NCBI RefSeq assembly: GCF_029338275.1
Contig: NZ_CP119789.1
Location: 1,178,001 to 1,242,000 of the forward strand
From: Haloarcula ordinaria
Lineage (GTDB): Archaea; Halobacteriota; Halobacteria; Halobacteriales; Haloarculaceae
Reading direction: 5' to 3'
Length of the DNA: 64,000 nt
Each line of letters begins with the position of its first letter. Position 1 is the first letter of the stretch. The translations under genes were made by a program, and so were the position numbers. Shown here in pieces: positions 53,066 through 61,626 of the stretch. The notes beneath the pieces were generated by a model. It did not search any database and had not been told where the DNA came from. It saw only the letters and a list, made by a program, of their open reading frames with translations.

Positions 53066-53207
53066 GACTATGTTCCTCATGACACAAGGGTACCCATCAA
53101 CCGTGCCCCGACCATGGGCGGTCCGACCGCGGCCGAGGGCCAGCAGGCCCTCGAAACACCCGTTCCGTTCAACACTAAACTATCTGGAATATATGGTCGG
53201 GGGACGT

Positions 53208-53214
53208 TATATAG
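53208..53214 (+). promoter_or_regulatory. TATA box of proline dehydrogenase gene
   Basis: TTATATA centred 27 bases before the ATG at 53238, supporting this internal start as leaderless. Confidence 0.6.
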
Positions 53215-53237
53215 GGCGGTACGCCGAGAGGGATGAT

Positions 53238-54065
53238 ATGATACCACCTATCGCGAACAACTTCGTGGCCGGGGAAACGCCGGAGACGGCGATGGCCCAC
53301 GTCGACGAGTTGAACCAGCGTGGCGTGGCGGGTATCCTGAACCTGCTCGGCGAGCACTACGACGACCGTGCGGATGCAGACGCGGACACACAGGCGTACA
53401 TCGACCTCGTCGAGGCGCTAGCCGAACGCGACACCGACTCTTGCATCTCGGTCAAGCCGAGCCAGATCGGTCTGGACATCGGCGACGACGTCTTCGAGGA
53501 GAACCTGGCTCGCATCGTCGACGCGGCCGACTGCCTGGTCTGGATCGACATGGAGGACCACACGACGACCGACGTCACGCTCGACGCCTACGAGCGTCAC
53601 GCTCGCGCGACGGACGGCAACGTGGGCGTCTGCCTCCAGGCGAACCTCAAGCGCACCCGGGAAGACCTGGAGCGGCTGGCCGACCTCCCCGGCAAGGTCA
53701 GACTCGTCAAGGGGGCCTACGACGAACCGAAGGAGATCGCCTACAAGAAGAAGGCGAAGGTCGACGAGGTGTACAAGGAGTACCTCGAGTACATGTTCGA
53801 GCACTTCGAGGGCGGCATCGCGGTCGGCAGCCACGACCCGAAGATGATCGACCACGCCCAGGCCCTCCACGCTGAGCACGGCACGCCCTACGAGATACAG
53901 ATGCTGATGGGCGTCCGAGAGGACGAACAGACCCGGCTCGCGGCCGACGTCGACGTCTACCAGTACATCCCGTACGGCGAGAAGTGGTTCTCGTACTTCT
54001 ACCGGCGCGTCCGCGAGCAGAAGTCCAACGCGCTGTTCGCGCTCCGTGCTGTCGTCGGTGTCTAG
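53238..54065 (+). CDS. Proline dehydrogenase (monofunctional)
   Basis: A 275-residue FAD-dependent TIM-barrel enzyme oxidising proline to P5C. 'CISVKPSQIGLDIGDDVFEE', 'NVGVCLQANLKRTREDLERL', 'VRLVKGAYDEPKEIAYKKKA', 'IAVGSHDPKMIDHAQAL' and 'YEIQMLMGVREDEQTRLA' match the PRODH barrel, with the last barrel strand 'DVYQYIPYGEKWFSYFYRRV' binding substrate. The TATA box fixes the start at 53238. The stop overlaps the convergent regulator by 4 bases. Works with the dehydrogenase at 54942. Confidence 0.92.
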   Translation: MIPPIANNFVAGETPETAMAHVDELNQRGVAGILNLLGEHYDDRADADADTQAYIDLVEALAERDTDSCISVKPSQIGLDIGDDVFEENLARIVDAADCLVWIDMEDHTTTDVTLDAYERHARATDGNVGVCLQANLKRTREDLERLADLPGKVRLVKGAYDEPKEIAYKKKAKVDEVYKEYLEYMFEHFEGGIAVGSHDPKMIDHAQALHAEHGTPYEIQMLMGVREDEQTRLAADVDVYQYIPYGEKWFSYFYRRVREQKSNALFALRAVVGV

Positions 54066-54781
54066 GGGTCCAGCAGTTTCGCTTCCGCCTTCCGCAGGTG
54101 CTCTAGCAGCGTCGTCTTCGAGACGTCGAGGTCGGCCGCCAGCTCGCGCGTCGACGTCTCGCGGGGCCACTCGTAGTAGCCCGACTCGCGGGCGTGCTCG
54201 AAGACGTCCCGCTGGGCCGCGGTGAGCGAGTCGAGGCGGTTCTCGCGGGCCGACGACGGCGAGTCCGAGGTGGTTATCGACGCGACGTTCACGTCGGCGC
54301 CCGAATCCGACTCGACGTCTTCGAGCGCCGGTTCGATGTTCGTGCGCTCGCCGGCGAAACAGACCTGCCACTCCTCACGGCCGTCCTCGATGCGCACCGG
54401 GGCGCTGTGGACGAACCCGTGTTCGAGCAGGGTGGGACAGACCATGTCGGCCGGGTCGTACTCGAGGAAGAACTCGCGGACGACGTTCCCGGGCGCGTTG
54501 CGCTGCCGACCGAAACGCTCCTGGAGTTCCTGGAGCTCCCCCGCCCGACTGGACTCGCTGATGGTGCCCAGCAGCTGTTCGACCTCTGCCTCGGAGTCCC
54601 CGAAGGCAGTGAACAACCCGTTTACAGACGATGTCCCCTGGTCGCTGGTCGCAGGGGAGTGATAGACGGCGTGTGCCAGAACGCCACCGCGTACCTGCTC
54701 GGTCGCTTCGATCGCCCAGCAGTTCGGATGCCAGAGGTCCAGCGTGAGCCGCGTCCCGGACACCGGGTTTTCCACACTCAT
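54062..54781 (-). CDS. Bat-type HTH-10 transcriptional regulator
   Basis: A 239-residue protein with the C-terminal bat HTH ('LTAAQRDVFEHARESGYYEW', 'TSTRELAADLDVSKTTLLEH', 'LRKAEAKLL'). The N-terminal domain is a divergent sensor of the bacterio-opsin-activator-like type. It sits between proline dehydrogenase and P5C dehydrogenase, probably controlling both; two palindromic sequences are found upstream (54834-54847 and 54889-54908). Confidence 0.88.
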   Translation of the reverse strand: MSVENPVSGTRLTLDLWHPNCWAIEATEQVRGGVLAHAVYHSPATSDQGTSSVNGLFTAFGDSEAEVEQLLGTISESSRAGELQELQERFGRQRNAPGNVVREFFLEYDPADMVCPTLLEHGFVHSAPVRIEDGREEWQVCFAGERTNIEPALEDVESDSGADVNVASITTSDSPSSARENRLDSLTAAQRDVFEHARESGYYEWPRETSTRELAADLDVSKTTLLEHLRKAEAKLLDP

Positions 54782-54833
54782 AGATATTGTATCTCCTATA
54801 CGTGTTTGTACGTGACGGTTTCACAAACCCCGA

Positions 54834-54847
54834 CCGACCATGGTCGG
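54834..54847. promoter_or_regulatory. Perfect palindrome, candidate operator
   Basis: CCGACCATGGTCGG, 14 bases, perfectly symmetric, between the regulator and the dehydrogenase gene. Core CCATGGTCGG recurs 60 bases away (54889-54908). Confidence 0.5.
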
Positions 54848-54888
54848 GTCCGGGCACCCTCTCGACGCTCGACCCCGTTTTCGGTCGA

Positions 54889-54908
54889 CCCGTCCATGGT
54901 CGGACGGG
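54889..54908. promoter_or_regulatory. Second inverted repeat, candidate operator
   Basis: CCCGTCC-ATGGTC-GGACGGG, 7-base perfect arms, sharing the sequence CCATGGTCGG with the first palindrome. It lies 34 bases before the dehydrogenase start and could bind the same regulator. Confidence 0.5.
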
Positions 54909-54941
54909 GCTATTGGCTCTCTGGTTTGGTATGAGTAGCCA

Positions 54942-56465
54942 ATGGCAGCGACCTATCAGCACTACATCGACGGCGAATGGACTGACGGCTCGGGCACAGA
55001 GACCTTCACGAGCGAGAACCCCGCGACGGGCGAGACGCTCGGGGAGTTCCAGCGGGGAACCCCCGAGGACGTCGACCGCGCGGTCGCGGCGGCCGAGGAC
55101 GCCTACGAGGAGTGGCGCGAGCTCTCGCGTATCGACCGCGCCGAGTACCTCTGGGACGTCTATCACGAACTGAAGTCGAACGTCGACGAGTACGGCGAAA
55201 TCGTCACCCGCGAGTGTGGCAAAGAGATCAGCGAGGGGCGTGCCGACGTCGTCGAGGCCGCGCACATGGTCGAGTGGGCCGCCGGCGATGCTCGCCACCC
55301 GAGCGGCGACATCATCCCCTCCGAAATCGGGTCGAAAGACGCCTACATGCGCCGCAAGCCCCGCGGCGTCGTCGGCTGCATCACGCCCTGGAACTTCCCC
55401 ATCGCCATCCCCTACTGGCACATGGCCGTCGCGCTGGTCGAGGGCAACACCGTCGTGTTCAAGCCCGCCGAGCAGACGCCGAAGTGCGCCGACGTCATCG
55501 CACAGCTGTTCGCCGACGCGGGCCTCCCCGACGGCGTGTTCAACATGGTCCACGGCTTCGGGGACGCCGGCAACGCCATCGTCGAGTCCGAGCCGGTCGA
55601 GACGGTCCTGTTCACCGGCTCCGCCGAGGTCGGCCACAAGATCGCCGACGCCGTGGGCGGCGTCTCCGGCAAGCGCGCCGCCTGTGAGATGGGCGGGAAG
55701 AACGCCATCGTCATCACCGAGGAAGCGGACATGGACACCGCCGTCCACTCGGCAGTGATGTCCTCGTTCAAGACCACTGGCCAGCGCTGTGTCTCCTCCG
55801 AGCGCCTCATCGTCCACACGGACGTCTACGAGGAATTCAAGGAGCGGTTCGTCGACATCGCCTCGAAGGTCGCCGTGGGCGACCCGCTCTCCGAGGACAC
55901 CTTCATGGGCCCGCTCATCGAGGACGAGCACCGGGACAAGGTCTCCCGGTACAACGAACTCGCCCGAGACGAAGGCGTCGACGTCCTCGTCGACCGCACT
56001 GAGCTCGACGCCGAGGAGGTTCCCGACGGCCACGAGGCCGGCCACTGGATCGGCCCGTTCGTCTACGAGGCCGACCCCGACGAACCGCTCCGCTGTACGC
56101 ACGAGGAGGTCTTCGGGCCCCACGTCGCGCTCATGGAGTACGACGGCGACATCGAACGCGCCGTGGCGATACAGAACGACACGGACTACGGGCTGGCCGG
56201 CGCCATCGTCTCCGAGGACTACCGCCAGATAAACTACTACCGCGACCACGCCGAACTCGGCCTCGCGTACGGCAACCTCCCCTGCATCGGCGCGGAGGTC
56301 CAGCTGCCCTTCGGCGGCGTCAAGAAGTCCGGGAACGGCTACCCCTCGGCCCGCGAAATCATCGAAGCGGTCACCGACCGCACGGCCTGGACGCTCAACA
56401 ACTCGAAGGACATCCAGATGGCACAGGGCCTCTCCGCGGACATCATCACGAGCGACGATGACTGA
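54942..56465 (+). CDS. P5C dehydrogenase / aldehyde dehydrogenase
   Basis: A 507-residue ALDH: 'GCITPWNFPIAIPYWHMAVA', the NAD loop 'VLFTGSAEVGHKIADAVGG', the catalytic Glu in 'ACEMGGKNAIVITEEADMD', and the nucleophile in 'TGQRCVSSERLIVHTDVYEE'. By position next to proline dehydrogenase it should oxidise glutamate semialdehyde to glutamate. Its stop overlaps the start of the zinc-ribbon protein by 8 bases. Confidence 0.92.
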   Translation: MAATYQHYIDGEWTDGSGTETFTSENPATGETLGEFQRGTPEDVDRAVAAAEDAYEEWRELSRIDRAEYLWDVYHELKSNVDEYGEIVTRECGKEISEGRADVVEAAHMVEWAAGDARHPSGDIIPSEIGSKDAYMRRKPRGVVGCITPWNFPIAIPYWHMAVALVEGNTVVFKPAEQTPKCADVIAQLFADAGLPDGVFNMVHGFGDAGNAIVESEPVETVLFTGSAEVGHKIADAVGGVSGKRAACEMGGKNAIVITEEADMDTAVHSAVMSSFKTTGQRCVSSERLIVHTDVYEEFKERFVDIASKVAVGDPLSEDTFMGPLIEDEHRDKVSRYNELARDEGVDVLVDRTELDAEEVPDGHEAGHWIGPFVYEADPDEPLRCTHEEVFGPHVALMEYDGDIERAVAIQNDTDYGLAGAIVSEDYRQINYYRDHAELGLAYGNLPCIGAEVQLPFGGVKKSGNGYPSAREIIEAVTDRTAWTLNNSKDIQMAQGLSADIITSDDD

Positions 56466-56586
56466 TACCGCACGCCCGGGTGGCCTGTCGGCTCGCTGTC
56501 CGGCCTGTAGCGGCCGGCTGACGGGGCAGCTCGGGCTGGAGCGGTGCGATATCTGCTGCTGGAGCCCGCGTCGGGGCGCGGACTGA
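56458..56586 (+). CDS. 42-residue zinc-ribbon protein
   Basis: ATG 56458 overlaps the ALDH stop (ATGACTGA). The peptide contains two CxxC pairs: 'SARCPACSGRLTGQLGLERC' and 'DICC', consistent with a minimal zinc ribbon. The overlap suggests translational coupling to the dehydrogenase. Function unknown. Confidence 0.6.
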   Translation: MTDTARPGGLSARCPACSGRLTGQLGLERCDICCWSPRRGAD

Positions 56587-56629
56587 GCGGCTGCTGGCGG
56601 CATTTTTTACTGTCGATAGGGAGTGTATC

Positions 56630-57727
56630 TCAGACTGCGCCCGACGCCATCAGGAACAGCGCGACCGAGATGACTGCAAAGAGGACGCCGACGCCTTTCT
56701 TGATGAGCGAGGTGTCCAGGTTCGCCGAGACGTACGGGGCAATCTGTCCGCCGGTGACCGTCGCCGGAACCGTCCAGACGACCATGTTCCACGGGGTCGA
56801 GGCGAGGTCGATGTTGTGCGCGCCGGGGACGAGGCCGCCGCCGAAGACGTGGACCAGCGATGCGAGGACGGCCGTCAGCGCGACGACGATGTGGTTGCTG
56901 CCGATGGCCACCCGGACGGGGACGTTCGTCCGCAGCATCGAGATGATGCCGAGTTCCCCGATGCCGAAGCCGGCCAGCCCCTGGAAGACACCACCGATGC
57001 TGTAGTTGGCGAACCGCTCGAGGTAGCCGCCGTGGGAGTAGGTGTAGTCGTTGCCGTCGCGGTCGATGCGGGTGACCGTCCCGTCGTCGTCTTTCTCGAC
57101 GCCCGCCGGACCGAGTTTGTCGTCGTCGTCGGGGAGGTCGGCGTCGCCGCCGTCGGTCGCCGCGCCGGCCTCCGCCTCGTCACCGGCGGCGCCCGGGTCC
57201 TCGTGGCCGAGGTCGGCCTTGAACAGCAGGTAGGAGGCGGCCATGAGCGCCATCCCCAGCATCGCGTGGAAGACCGGGGCCGGGATGATAAAGGAGAGCA
57301 GCGCCCCGGCGACCACGAACGGGACGGCGCCGGCGACGAGACTCAGTGCCAGTCGGCGGTCGACCAGTCCGTACTGGATGAACGCGAGCGCGGAACTCGA
57401 GAGGCCGAACGACTCGCTGATGAGGCCGACTTTCACGAGCGTCTCCGGCGTCAGCGTCTCCCCGGCGATGACCGGGAAGACGAAGATGAGGAAGGGCACG
57501 AACAGCGCCGACCCGCTGATACCGACGGTGTTGACGATGGTCGCGCCGGTGATGAACGCCAGGAACAGCCACCAGTACCGGACCCAGTACGCCGTCCCCG
57601 CACCCTCCGGGGTCGGGGCGAAGAAGTACACGCCGACCACGAAGGCGAGCGGCGCGAGGAACACGAAGACGTGCTGATACTTCAGAAAGGTCTTCTGGAT
57701 GCTACTGGACGAAGCAGAACTGGTCAT
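56630..57727 (-). CDS. TauE/SafE-family sulfite/anion exporter
   Basis: A 365-residue protein with about eight helices and the two TauE half-repeats ('ISGSALFVPFLIFVFPVIAG' and 'FQGLAGFGIGELGIISML'), separated by an acidic loop of about 65 residues. ATG 57727 is chosen over upstream codons, with a TATA-like CTTATACTA near 57756-57764. The family transports sulfite, organosulfonates or other anions. Apart from it no sulfur genes adjoin, so the substrate is open. Confidence 0.8.
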   Translation of the reverse strand: MTSSASSSSIQKTFLKYQHVFVFLAPLAFVVGVYFFAPTPEGAGTAYWVRYWWLFLAFITGATIVNTVGISGSALFVPFLIFVFPVIAGETLTPETLVKVGLISESFGLSSSALAFIQYGLVDRRLALSLVAGAVPFVVAGALLSFIIPAPVFHAMLGMALMAASYLLFKADLGHEDPGAAGDEAEAGAATDGGDADLPDDDDKLGPAGVEKDDDGTVTRIDRDGNDYTYSHGGYLERFANYSIGGVFQGLAGFGIGELGIISMLRTNVPVRVAIGSNHIVVALTAVLASLVHVFGGGLVPGAHNIDLASTPWNMVVWTVPATVTGGQIAPYVSANLDTSLIKKGVGVLFAVISVALFLMASGAV

Positions 57728-57913
57728 TGAGGCTTGAGCCAGGTGTTGGGAATAATAGTATAAGTGCATTGTTGTCTGAATGTATCCCGTCCCAACGTTC
57801 GTGAACGTCTCTCGCCGACCGTGTGTTCGCGTGTCTGGGGGGTCCCTAGAACAATTCCCGGTGCGATTGAATCCCTAATATTTATTGTAACACCTGTGGT
57901 ACCATATGTCGTA

Positions 57914-58099
57914 ATGAGTTTTCCCGAGGGACCCACGGAGGCAGTCGAGCAGTCCGCGCACGACGACGACCCGATCGACCCTGCCCCGACGGACGACCCC
58001 CGCGGAGGACTCTTCGGCGCGATTCGCGACCACGTCGAGCACTGGGCCGGCCGCTACGTCGAGATGCGCGTCGAGGCACGAACCGGCCGTCGGGACTGA
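57914..58099 (+). CDS. Small acidic hypothetical protein
   Basis: 61 residues with acidic low-complexity N terminus and an amphipathic C-terminal helix ('FGAIRDHVEHWAGRYVEMRV'). An AT-rich promoter-like element (aatatttattgt, near 57876-57887) is found about 30 bases upstream of the ATG. No family was recognised. Confidence 0.5.
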   Translation: MSFPEGPTEAVEQSAHDDDPIDPAPTDDPRGGLFGAIRDHVEHWAGRYVEMRVEARTGRRD

Positions 58100-58231
58100 G
58101 ACGGGTCGCCGCGGTTCTCTGCGTTTTCCACCCGTAGCGGTCGCTGTCTGTACGATGAGACGACGACGTCACACGGTCACCGACCCCTCGTTTCCGACCA
58201 CTGACGGGACCCGTCTCGCTGTCCGCTATCG

Positions 58232-58867
58232 TCAGGTTCCCTCGACGAGCCGTTCGAGGTGCTCTGGCGGGACCGCGCCGCGGGCGGCGTACCCGTCGTA
58301 CGCGAACGTCGGGACGCCGGTGACGCCCTGCTGTTGGGCGGCGCTGAACTGCTCGCGGACCTCGGCCCGGAGCGCGTCGTCGTCCAGCGCCGACCGGATC
58401 TCGTCGCCATCGACGCCCGCCTCGGTCGCGAGGTCTACGAGGAGGTCCATCGCCCCGATGTCTGCGCCGTCCTGCCACAGCGCGTCGAAGACGGCGCGGT
58501 CGAACGCGAGCCACGTCTCGTAGTCGTAGTGCTCGGCGACGTAGTAGGAGGCCACCTGTGCGGGCAGCGAGTCTATATCGGTGGCGATGTCCAGCGTCAT
58601 CTCCACGCCGTACTTCTCCTGGAGCTGCCTGACGTTCTGTTTGGCCTGCTCGTAGTAGTCCTCGCCTTTGCCGTCGTCGACGGAGTGGTCGATGGTGCCG
58701 TCCGGGTTACGTTTCTGGCTGCGCAGGTCGAACGGCCGCCAGTCGATCTCGAGTGGTTCCTCGCGCTGCTCCTGGTACTGCCGGAGCGACTCGCGACCCA
58801 GGTAACAGAACGGACAGACGTAGTCCGAGTACACCGTGATGGACTCTCCTGTGTCCTCTGTGCTCAT
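58232..58867 (-). CDS. DsbA/FrnE-family thiol oxidoreductase
   Basis: A 211-residue DsbA-like protein without a signal peptide: the CxxC active site in 'YSDYVCPFCYLGRESLRQYQ', 'EIDWRPFDLRSQKRNPDGTI', and the cis-proline in 'GVTGVPTFAYDGYAARGA'. FrnE-like cytoplasmic isomerase/oxidoreductase. Confidence 0.9.
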   Translation of the reverse strand: MSTEDTGESITVYSDYVCPFCYLGRESLRQYQEQREEPLEIDWRPFDLRSQKRNPDGTIDHSVDDGKGEDYYEQAKQNVRQLQEKYGVEMTLDIATDIDSLPAQVASYYVAEHYDYETWLAFDRAVFDALWQDGADIGAMDLLVDLATEAGVDGDEIRSALDDDALRAEVREQFSAAQQQGVTGVPTFAYDGYAARGAVPPEHLERLVEGT

Positions 58868-58947
58868 ACGTCGACCTGGACCCGCTCGGGCGTAAAGGGT
58901 GCGTTCCGGTCCCGGTAGCCGGCGGCCGGCGACGTCTCCGGGAACAC

Positions 58948-58955
58948 TTTGATAT
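58948..58955 (+). promoter_or_regulatory. TATA box upstream of the fbp leader ORF
   Basis: TTTGATAT about 27 bases before the ATG at 58979, indicating that the message starts at the leader ORF, not at the fbp ATG. Confidence 0.5.
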
Positions 58956-58978
58956 GCGGGGTGGGCGAAGCCGAAGTA

Positions 58979-59035
58979 ATGACTCTGGAGAACCTGTCAC
59001 CGCCGGACACGCTCGGGCGGGTGACCGCGGCATGA
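58979..59035 (+). CDS. Leaderless 18-residue ORF upstream of fbp
   Basis: ATG at 58979 opens an 18-codon frame, MTLENLSPPDTLGRVTAA, stop TGA at 59033-59035, overlapping the fbp ATG at 59032 (ATGA). The transcript should begin here, because the TATA box is 27 bases upstream. This looks like a coupled upstream ORF affecting fbp translation; it could also be chance. Confidence 0.4.
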   Translation: MTLENLSPPDTLGRVTAA

Positions 59036-59892
59036 CGCCGTTCGACTCGGGAAGCACCATCGACGAGATACTCGCGACCATCGCCGACACGTCCTCGGAC
59101 GTCCGCGAGGGCCTCGTCGAGGACCGCACCGTCTCCGCCGAGACCAACCCCAGCGGCGAGACGCAGATGGCCGCCGACATCCGCGCCGACGAGCTGTTCG
59201 AGGACGCCGTCCTCGCCAACGACGACGTGGGAACGTACGCCAGCGAGGAACGCGCGGACCCGATCGACGGTGGCGACGGGGCGTACCACGTCGCGATGGA
59301 CCCGCTCGACGGCTCGTCGAACCTGCGGTCGAACAACGCCATGGGTACCATCTTCGGCGTCTACACGGAGCGTCCGCCGGCCTCCGGGCGCGACCTCGTG
59401 GCCTCCGGCTTCGTCCTCTATGGCCCCATCACGACGATGATCGTCGCCCGCGACGACGAGGTCACGGACTACCTCCTCGAGAAAGAGAACCCACAGGTGC
59501 TCGCCGAGGACGTGACCCTCCCCGATGACCCCACCGTCTTCGGCTTCGGCGGCGACGTCCCCAACTGGCCCGAGGACTTCCTCGACTTTGCCCGCGAGAT
59601 CGAACAGGAGCTCAAACTCCGCTACGGCGGGGCGATGATCGCCGACATCAACCAGCTGCTCACCTACGGCGGCATCTTCGCGTACCCCGGGCTGAAGGAG
59701 AAACCCGAGGGGAAACTCCGCCTGCAGTTCGAGGGCAACCCCATCGCCCACGTCTTCGAGGCCGCGGGCGGGGCGTCCTCGACTGGCGACGGCTCCATCC
59801 TCGACACCGAAGCCGAGTCGCTGCATCAGCGCGCGCCGATGCACGTCGGCAACGCCGAACTCATCGAGCGCCTCGAAGCGGCGCTCGACTGA
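59032..59892 (+). CDS. fbp: Fructose-1,6-bisphosphatase (class I)
   Basis: A 286-residue enzyme with the metal-binding 'AMDPLDGSSNLRSNNAMGT' motif, 'TNPSGETQMAADIRADELF' upstream and the sugar-phosphate segment 'ADINQLLTYGGIFAYPGLKE' and 'RLQFEGNPIAHVFEAAGG'. It hydrolyses FBP to F6P in gluconeogenesis. The start ATG overlaps the leader ORF stop. Confidence 0.94.
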   Translation: MTPFDSGSTIDEILATIADTSSDVREGLVEDRTVSAETNPSGETQMAADIRADELFEDAVLANDDVGTYASEERADPIDGGDGAYHVAMDPLDGSSNLRSNNAMGTIFGVYTERPPASGRDLVASGFVLYGPITTMIVARDDEVTDYLLEKENPQVLAEDVTLPDDPTVFGFGGDVPNWPEDFLDFAREIEQELKLRYGGAMIADINQLLTYGGIFAYPGLKEKPEGKLRLQFEGNPIAHVFEAAGGASSTGDGSILDTEAESLHQRAPMHVGNAELIERLEAALD

Positions 59893-59895
59893 GCG

Positions 59896-61251
59896 CTAGT
59901 CCTCGACCGACTCCAGTAGCCGCGTCGCCCGCTCGACCAGCGTCCCGGCGTCCGTCGCGAGCAGCGTCGCACTCGCCTCGACGCCGAAGTCGCCCCGGCC
60001 GACGACGGCGATGGGCGTCCTCTCGCTGGCGTCGAACGCCTCGCCGACACCCCAGTCGGTCGTTTCGCCGGGGTCGACGTCGTCGGGTCGCTCTCCGGGG
60101 TCGAAGGCTGGCACCGACCCGGCCAGGTCGGTCAGCGCGTCCTCGACGGTGTCGTCGAGCCGGCAGTTGACCGCGAAGCGCAGCGCCGGGTCGTGCTCGC
60201 GGGCGGCCAGCAGGACGCGTGCCACGGTGGTCGACGCCCCGAAGCGCACGCCGCGGTTCGGCCGCACCCCCGAGAGCGTGCGGGTGATACGGCCCTCGAC
60301 AGCGGCAGTCTCGTCGGGCGTCTCGGCATAGGGCGTCGCCCCGACGACGGTCATCCCCACCTCGGGGACCAGGCGGGAGACGTCGCGCTCGACGAGCGTC
60401 TCGACGGCGTGTTCGACGGCCTCGCTCGTCTCGTAGCGGGCGGCCTCGTTCCGCGTCTCGACGAGGTGGTGGACCGCGCCGGGGCCCTCGCCCACGTCGA
60501 GGTTGTACCGGACGGCCCGCGAGAGCAGGTCGATGCCCGACGCGACGGCGTCTGACCGGTCGTCGCCGTGAGCCAGTCGGGTCGCGATGGCCGACGAGAG
60601 CGTACAGCCTGACCCGTGGGTCGCTTGGGTGTCGACCCGGTCGTGCCGGAACGTCGTCACCGACCCCGGGGTGACCAGCGTGTCGACCACTTCGTCGCCG
60701 GGGACGTGCCCGCCCTTGACCAGCGCGGCGTCGGCCCCCATCTCGACCAGGTCCTGGCCCGCCGCCTCAGCCGCATCGGGGTCGGCGACGTCGCGGCCGG
60801 TGAGCACCTCTGCCTCGTCGGCGTTGGGCGTGACCACCGACGATTTCGCGATGAGGCGCTCGTAGGCGTTCTCGGCTTCGGATTCGAGCAGTCGGTCCCC
60901 GGAGGTAGCGACCATCACCGGGTCGACGACGAGGTTCGGGAGATCGTCGGCGTACTTGACGACGAGGTCGATTACCTCGCTCGTCGCGAGCATCCCCGTC
61001 TTGACCGCCGCGAGGTCGAAGTCCTCGCGGACGGCCCGGATCTGTGCCTCGATGTCCTCGATAGGGAGCAGGTGCTGGCCCTGCACGCCGGTGGTGTTCT
61101 GTGCGGTGACGCTCGTGATGGCACTGGTGCCGAACCCCTCGCCGGCCTCGATGGTCTTGAGGTCGGCCTGGATGCCGGCACCGCCGCCCGAGTCGCTCCC
61201 GGCGACGGTCAGCACGACCGGCGGGGAGACGGGTGCGTCTGCTCGCTGCAT
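59896..61251 (-). CDS. thiDN: Bifunctional HMP kinase/HMP-P kinase with ThiN thiamine-phosphate synthase domain
   Basis: 451 residues. The ThiD half begins '[20 protein letters not shown]', '[18 protein letters not shown]', '[20 protein letters not shown]' and '[20 protein letters not shown]'. The C-terminal half (from about residue 275) is ThiN: '[20 protein letters not shown]' and '[20 protein letters not shown]', which couples HMP-PP and thiazole-P in archaea. ATG 61251 is chosen. It performs two steps of thiamine phosphate synthesis. No TPP riboswitch was recognised in the upstream 147 bases. Confidence 0.93.
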   Translation of the reverse strand: MQRADAPVSPPVVLTVAGSDSGGGAGIQADLKTIEAGEGFGTSAITSVTAQNTTGVQGQHLLPIEDIEAQIRAVREDFDLAAVKTGMLATSEVIDLVVKYADDLPNLVVDPVMVATSGDRLLESEAENAYERLIAKSSVVTPNADEAEVLTGRDVADPDAAEAAGQDLVEMGADAALVKGGHVPGDEVVDTLVTPGSVTTFRHDRVDTQATHGSGCTLSSAIATRLAHGDDRSDAVASGIDLLSRAVRYNLDVGEGPGAVHHLVETRNEAARYETSEAVEHAVETLVERDVSRLVPEVGMTVVGATPYAETPDETAAVEGRITRTLSGVRPNRGVRFGASTTVARVLLAAREHDPALRFAVNCRLDDTVEDALTDLAGSVPAFDPGERPDDVDPGETTDWGVGEAFDASERTPIAVVGRGDFGVEASATLLATDAGTLVERATRLLESVED

Positions 61252-61398
61252 ACCGGGTGGGTGGGTCGGTGCCCTCAAAGCGATGATGGTCTCCGTACGG
61301 ATATGGAGACAGACGCCTGTCCTAGTATGCTAATAATACTTGATACTACATTCGAGAAAAGTTTATGTGCGTGAATCTCGCAAAACCGATGTACGACA

Positions 61399-61563
61399 AT
61401 GGAACCGGCATCGAACCATTCCGACGAGGCAGACGAACGGTACGGTAGCTTCACGACCGGCGGCGGCGACGTCGTCGTCTACGACACGGACAACCCCGAA
61501 GCGTGGCTCCAGTCCGACTATGCGGTAGAGGTCGGCACCTCGTCGGGACGAACAAGCGCGTAA
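61399..61563 (+). CDS. DUF7331-like small protein
   Basis: 54 residues: 'DERYGSFTTGGGDVVVYDTD' followed by 'NPEAWLQSDYAVEV'. The pattern 'VVYDTDNPEAWLQSD' matches small haloarchaeal proteins of DUF7331. A TTTATG element (61362-61367) lies about 35 bases upstream. Function unknown. Confidence 0.7.
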   Translation: MEPASNHSDEADERYGSFTTGGGDVVVYDTDNPEAWLQSDYAVEVGTSSGRTSA

Positions 61564-61626
61564 GTAGCTCCTCCTCAGCAGTTCGGCTTCTAACCGACTC
61601 GATAGTCGACCGAGCGACGGTCGCGG

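Noticed and set aside
54375..56603. 742-codon open frame on the minus strand opposite the P5C dehydrogenase
   Set aside because: It is the antisense shadow of a well-supported ALDH gene; long antisense frames are expected in GC-rich DNA with this codon bias.
61252..61398. TPP riboswitch before thiDN
   Set aside because: No conserved THI-box sequence was recognised in the short upstream region.
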